Shown here in pieces: positions 42,719 to 46,272 of a stretch of DNA of 46,272 nucleotides. Source of the DNA: Myxacorys chilensis ATA2-1-KO14 (GTDB lineage Bacteria; Cyanobacteriota; Cyanobacteriia; Leptolyngbyales; Leptolyngbyaceae); the NCBI GenBank assembly GCA_019359275.1, contig JAHHHP010000044.1, positions 1 to 46,272 of the forward strand, given 5' to 3'. A model generated the notes under the pieces. The model was not told where the DNA came from, did not search any database, and saw only the letters and a program-made list of their open reading frames with translations. A program made the position numbers and the translations under genes. The stretch's first letter is position 1. Each line of letters starts with the position of its first letter.

Positions 42719-43912
42719 ATGGTTTTATTAGTAACCGATGTATTCGTGCTGCTAACCCAGGTTCTATTGTGGGTGGTAGTTGGAATCTTTGCCTGGTATG
42801 TCTTGCTGCGGTTGCTTCCCAGAGTATTTCTCGGCGGACTGGTGCTTTTCCTGTTACTTGGAGTTGCCGTATACACGTTTTTCCAAGGGTCACCGGCTCA
42901 AGGAGTTGCTGGAGATATTTGGCGCGTAATTTCAGTTCCGTTTACGCCCCTGGGATTGCTGCTGATTTTACTGCTTATTGCCCTTTCAGATTTGATTCGC
43001 GGCAAGGCTTTGTCGTCTACCGGAGTCATTTTGCTTCGGGTCGCCATTCCGATTCTGCTGATTTTGAGCTTGCCTGCGGTGTCGTATTTCTTAGCGCAAC
43101 GCGCAGAAGCAGAAGCAATTCAAGATATCCAGTTGGTTCCAGAGGCGGCACTCGGCGGAGCGGAACGTGTGATTGTGGTGTTAGCGCAAGATACAACGCG
43201 ATTGCAGCTTCGACCCAGACAACTAGGCATACCTGGCACAACGGGTGTAAGAGATACAGTTCGTGGGCTGTTCCCGCCGCCTGCGCCCATCTCAGAAAGT
43301 GCATATAATTTGCTCAGTAACCAGCCAATTCAGCTAACCGAGCACGGAAATCGGTTGATTTATGCTGCACAGTTGGCGCGGCAGCAAGGCGGTCGTGTGG
43401 TGGTCAGTGGTGGATCTCGACCGGGGCGTAATGTCAAAGCTGGCGAAAGCCAAGAAAGTATTTCTGAAGCGAGAGATGCGGCAAGCTTTTTGAGAGCGCA
43501 GGGTGTTACCAACATTTTGGAAGACGCGAACAGCCCAACGGTTCACGACAGCGCGGTGAATGTGCAGAATCTGCTTCAGCGCAATAATATTAATTACGAC
43601 GGACAGATTACACTGGTTACGACTGCGATCGAGATGCCGCGTGCGGCGCTAACGTTTAGACAAGAGTTTGCGAATCAACGGGGGGGAACATTCTCTGTGC
43701 TGCCTCGACCGACAGACTTCTACACAATTCCTGGTGGAGAGGCACTCCGAAATCGGGTTCAAGGACGAGATTTAGTAGAGCGAAACATCCAGTTGTCAGA
43801 TATTTTGCCGAGTGTGGACGCCCTTGAATTGAGTTCTACAGTCATTAACGAGTACCTTACCTCAATCTATTACTTCTTGAGGGGATGGATTCGACCAGTG
43901 AGGGCACTTTAG
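42719..43912 (+). CDS. membrane protein with DUF218 (YdcF/ElyC-like) domain
   Basis: This 397-residue protein has about four N-terminal membrane helices (residues 8-30, 34-52, 72-92 and 100-122). A DUF218 domain follows from about 145, beginning GGAERVIVVLAQDTTRL and including RVVVSGGSRPG, SEARDAASFLRAQGV and EDANSPTVHDSAVNVQ. The domain is found in SanA, ElyC and YdcF, which affect the cell envelope or lipid-carrier use. The active site is expected on the periplasmic side. It precedes the second ABC exporter by 160 bases on the same strand, with a hairpin between them. Confidence 0.85.
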   Translation: MVLLVTDVFVLLTQVLLWVVVGIFAWYVLLRLLPRVFLGGLVLFLLLGVAVYTFFQGSPAQGVAGDIWRVISVPFTPLGLLLILLLIALSDLIRGKALSSTGVILLRVAIPILLILSLPAVSYFLAQRAEAEAIQDIQLVPEAALGGAERVIVVLAQDTTRLQLRPRQLGIPGTTGVRDTVRGLFPPPAPISESAYNLLSNQPIQLTEHGNRLIYAAQLARQQGGRVVVSGGSRPGRNVKAGESQESISEARDAASFLRAQGVTNILEDANSPTVHDSAVNVQNLLQRNNINYDGQITLVTTAIEMPRAALTFRQEFANQRGGTFSVLPRPTDFYTIPGGEALRNRVQGRDLVERNIQLSDILPSVDALELSSTVINEYLTSIYYFLRGWIRPVRAL

Positions 43913-43961
43913 AGCCGCTCGAATCGACTCTAGATTCTCCAAACACAGATTCTCTTCTAAA

Positions 43962-44002
43962 GCGCGATCGCGACGAAGCCCATCTTCTCGTCGCGATCGC
44001 GC
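43962..44002. repeat. 15-bp perfect hairpin built around HIP1 palindromes
   Basis: GCGCGATCGCGACGA (43962-43976) is fully complementary to TCGTCGCGATCGCGC (43988-44002), with an 11-base loop. Each arm carries a CGCGATCGCG core and is itself partly palindromic. It may act as a terminator for the YdcF-like gene, but no T run follows, so I list it as an inverted repeat. Confidence 0.85.
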
Positions 44003-44003
44003 C

Positions 44004-44033
44004 TTGAGGATTAGTGTTTTGAGGATTAGCGTT
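44004..44033. repeat. 15-bp tandem duplication after the HIP1 hairpin
   Basis: TTGAGGATTAGTGTT (44004-44018) is followed directly by TTGAGGATTAGCGTT (44019-44033), with one mismatch. It ends 39 bases before the ABC exporter start codon. Confidence 0.9.
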
Positions 44034-44072
44034 ACGATGAGAAGGTTTCCGATCCATGACTGACGGCTGACT

Positions 44073-45827
44073 ATGGTGCGATCATCACGACTGAGAAAAC
44101 TAGGGAGCTACCTTCGTCCCCATTGGCGGTCAACTACCGCAGGTATTGTTGCACTTTTAATTGTTAACGGGATCGGCATTTATATTCCGCTACAGATTAA
44201 AAGCGCGATCGATACATTAGGCATTACCTTCCGCTTTGATCAAATTCTGTCTTATGTCGTCTTGATTCTGGTATTAGCGACGGTGATGTGGGTTGTTCGT
44301 ATGGCATCTCGCGTACTGTTGTTTGGGGTTGGACGTCAGGTTGAGTTTGATCTCAAACAAAAGATTTTTAATCATTTGCTGAGGCAGGAACCCGCTTATT
44401 TTGCAGCAAATGCGGTGGGAGACTTGATTAGCCGTGCCACGAGCGATGTAGAAAATATTCGGCGGTTGGTTGGCTTTGCCGTTTTGAGTTTGGCAAATAC
44501 TTTTTTTGCCTATGCTCTGACTTTGCCTGCCATGTTCTTAATTGATGCAAAGCTCAGTCTTTTGTCGCTTTCGGTGTACCCGTTCATGTTGATTCTGGTG
44601 AATCTTTTTAGTCATCGTCTGCGATCGCAGCAGTTGAATGTGCAAGAAGAGCTTTCAGGATTGAGTGAATTGATTCAAGAAGACATGAGTGGGATGGCGC
44701 TGATTAAGATTTACGCTCAGGAGGAGAATGAAAGGCGAGCGTTTGGAGAAGTCAATCGCGGACTGCTGAAGGCAAATCTCAGATTAGCGCTGACTCGCAA
44801 TCTGTTGTTTCCAATCTTGACAGCAATGGGCTACGGCAGTGCGTTGATTTTGCTGTGGTTTGGTGGGGGCGCGATCGCACGGGGCGAAATTACGGTTGGA
44901 AGTTTCATCGCGCTATTGATTTTTGTGGAGCGTCTAGCGTTTCCGACAGCGTTGCTTGGATTTACAATTACAGCGTATCAACGAGGCGAAGTCAGTATTG
45001 ACCGAATTGAGGCGATTTTGAGTGTTGACCCTGAGATTCAGAACGCTCCGAATGCAATTCCGTTAGCGATCGACCAGGTGAAGGGAAAGCTGACCGCTCA
45101 AGATTTAACATTCCGATATCCGAAAGCGGAGACACCAGCGTTAGATCATCTCAATTTTACGATTTTGCCCGGAGAAACAATTGCGATCGTCGGCCCGATT
45201 GGATCAGGAAAATCGACGTTGGCGAATGCATTACCCCGATTATTAGATATCGCTCCGGGTGAACTGTTTGTGGACGGCTCTGACATTACCCAACTGCGAT
45301 TAGAAGATTTGAGAGGCGCGATCGCTTATGTTCCTCAAGAAAGTTTTCTGTTTAGCACCACTATTCAAAATAATATCCGCTACGGTAAACCGTTTGCGGA
45401 TCAAAGTGATGTTGAATATGCGGCAAAGACGGCTCAAATTCACAGCGAGATTTTGAACTTTCCGCACCACTATGACACGATTGTGGGAGAGCGTGGCATT
45501 ACGCTTTCGGGCGGACAGCGCCAACGAACGGCATTGGCGAGAGCTTTGCTCGTTGACAGTCCGATTTTGATTTTGGATGATGCTCTGTCGAGTGTTGACA
45601 ATCAGACCGCTACGCAAATCCTTAGGAATTTGTCAGAAGGAACGATGCGGAAAACGGTTGTGTTTATTTCCCATCAGCTTTCGGCAGCGGCAATGACCGA
45701 TCGAATTTTTGTGATGGATCAAGGTCGAATTGTGCAAATCGGAACTCATAGCGAGTTATTGGCAGAACCAGGATTATATCGATCGTTGTGGGAGCAAAAC
45801 AAACTAGAAGAGGTGTTGACGGAATAG
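44073..45827 (+). CDS. ABC exporter with non-canonical Walker B
   Basis: This 584-residue half-transporter has a six-helix membrane domain (about residues 15-310) and a C-terminal ATPase. Walker A is GPIGSGKST near 373, the signature LSGGQRQR near 478, Walker B LILDDALSSVD near 500, and the switch His in VFISHQLS. Walker B is followed by Asp where most exporters have catalytic Glu. This Asp form is seen in half-transporters such as MdlA that pair with a second half, so a heterodimer is likely. No partner is adjacent in the window. The substrate is unknown. The start at 44073 gives a normal N-terminus. Confidence 0.92.
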   Translation: MVRSSRLRKLGSYLRPHWRSTTAGIVALLIVNGIGIYIPLQIKSAIDTLGITFRFDQILSYVVLILVLATVMWVVRMASRVLLFGVGRQVEFDLKQKIFNHLLRQEPAYFAANAVGDLISRATSDVENIRRLVGFAVLSLANTFFAYALTLPAMFLIDAKLSLLSLSVYPFMLILVNLFSHRLRSQQLNVQEELSGLSELIQEDMSGMALIKIYAQEENERRAFGEVNRGLLKANLRLALTRNLLFPILTAMGYGSALILLWFGGGAIARGEITVGSFIALLIFVERLAFPTALLGFTITAYQRGEVSIDRIEAILSVDPEIQNAPNAIPLAIDQVKGKLTAQDLTFRYPKAETPALDHLNFTILPGETIAIVGPIGSGKSTLANALPRLLDIAPGELFVDGSDITQLRLEDLRGAIAYVPQESFLFSTTIQNNIRYGKPFADQSDVEYAAKTAQIHSEILNFPHHYDTIVGERGITLSGGQRQRTALARALLVDSPILILDDALSSVDNQTATQILRNLSEGTMRKTVVFISHQLSAAAMTDRIFVMDQGRIVQIGTHSELLAEPGLYRSLWEQNKLEEVLTE

Positions 45828-46272
45828 GGATTTCGTATACAAAGGAACGTCGCCCTGTAAGCTCTGCACAGGCTTGTCATCAAGGATCGGAATGCTGTAT
45901 CAAGGAAGCAATGTTGCAAACTCGATAACGGTTTGCTGTATTGAGAAGCGCGATCGCAAAACTTGATAACGCGATGCTGTATCAAGGAAAATTTTGCGTG
46001 AACTCGATGTGGGATTGAGCGAATCGAGTTAGGGAAACACAAAACTCGATTTGCGTGGGTGAACTCGGTAGGCGCATTTGAATCTTGACAAGCGAGATGC
46101 GAACTAAGAGCGAATGGTGCAATTCTTTGAAAGCTCAAGCGATCGCGGATTTGTCTACTGAATAATTACTACAGTTGTAGATCGTTCATTGGCAGGTTGA
46201 AGGGCTGTCCCCTTCTGAGACAATCGCTCTCAAGATTGCGTGGGGCTAAAATTGGACTGACCATCAAACTTG
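45828..46272. other. 445-base right-end region with a repeat array
   Basis: After the ABC exporter stop no convincing gene is seen to the window end. A 130-codon minus-strand frame crosses this region, but it overlaps the exporter's end and the repeats and has no family features. The section carries a three-copy 41-bp array. GAAGGG and CCCTTC form a short stem near 46199-46217, and CTACA-TGTAG is a short hairpin near 46173. Confidence 0.5.
45892..46014. repeat. three-copy imperfect tandem repeat, period 41
   Basis: Copies begin at 45892, 45933 and 45974, exactly 41 bases apart. Each starts with a TGCTGTAT core (ATGCTGTATCAAGGAA in copies 1 and 3, TTGCTGTATTGAGAAG in copy 2). Each has an ACTCGATAACG-like element near its end (ACTCGATAACG, ACTTGATAACG, ACTCGATGTGG). 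The remainder of each unit differs. The period is not a multiple of 3, so it is not a coding repeat. Confidence 0.85.

Noticed and set aside
43026..43546. Minus-strand frames opposite the YdcF-like gene
   Set aside because: They are antisense shadows, while the plus-strand frame has membrane helices and a clear DUF218 domain.
45892..46014. CRISPR array
   Set aside because: There are only three units, and the matching parts are two short cores with a variable remainder; no repeat of 25-37 bp is conserved, and no cas gene is near.
45746..46138. A 130-codon minus-strand frame at the right end
   Set aside because: It overlaps the ABC exporter's end and the 41-bp repeat array, whose period is not a multiple of three, and has no recognisable protein features.

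Overview
The window is chromosomal DNA from a cyanobacterium. The palindrome GCGATCGC (HIP1) and its GCGATCG/CGATCGC relatives recur throughout genes and intergenic DNA. Several genes are also typical of cyanobacteria: an FtsH2-type thylakoid protease, a catalytically dead ClpR next to an intact ClpP, a glycosyltransferase resembling monoglucosyldiacylglycerol synthase, a SpkB-like Ser/Thr kinase, a HetZ-related regulator and a PEP-CTERM protein. No heterocyst, nitrogenase or photosystem core gene is present. A filamentous, Leptolyngbya-like organism is a guess from overall protein character, not a demonstrated identity.

Layout. 1-2.1 kb: the first codons of an IS630-type transposase at the left edge, then an ABC exporter. 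2.4-9.3 kb: ftsH, gltX, a DUF29 protein and tRNA-Asp(GUC) with its terminator, then a divergently placed two-gene unit of a DUF39/homocysteine-biosynthesis protein and an alpha/beta hydrolase. 9.4-14.4 kb: a proline/RGG-rich protein, then a split MacAB-type exporter (adaptor, permease, ATPase). 14.6-18 kb: a sulfite-oxidase-like molybdenum lipoprotein, a Ser/Thr kinase and a PEP-CTERM protein. 18-22.7 kb: Xaa-Pro aminopeptidase, TetR regulator, asnS and small conserved genes. 23-27.5 kb: RsbW-like kinase, J-domain protein, clpR-clpP operon and a VWA protein. 27.5-31.4 kb: a broken ydeI-like gene, a zinc-ribbon protein, a PIN/TRAM membrane protein, hemW and a PAP2 phosphatase. 31.7-35.4 kb: a universal stress protein, an FHA gene interrupted by an in-frame stop, a sugar transferase, a coiled-coil protein and the HetZ-related protein. 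35.5-46.3 kb: a glycolipid glycosyltransferase, an acetoacetate-decarboxylase-fold protein, a DUF2993 protein, twin TPR genes, galE, a tiny membrane protein, a YdcF-like protein, a second ABC exporter and a terminal repeat region.

Most of the region is housekeeping (protein quality control, aminoacylation, envelope transport and glycosylation). The most notable observations are: (1) an FHA-domain gene whose reading frame resumes cleanly after an in-frame TAG; (2) a recurrent pattern of two-copy, 12-19 bp tandem duplications in at least eleven separate, mostly intergenic sites, plus a three-copy 41-bp array; (3) a perfect 14-nt complement of the Yfr1 small-RNA core over the start of the coiled-coil gene, with a partial complement in the leader of the adjacent HetZ-like gene; (4) long perfect hairpins inside the gltX 3' end and ahead of the second ABC exporter; and (5) unannotated-size membrane micro-ORFs, one with a good ribosome binding site. 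No CRISPR array, prophage or defence island was seen.
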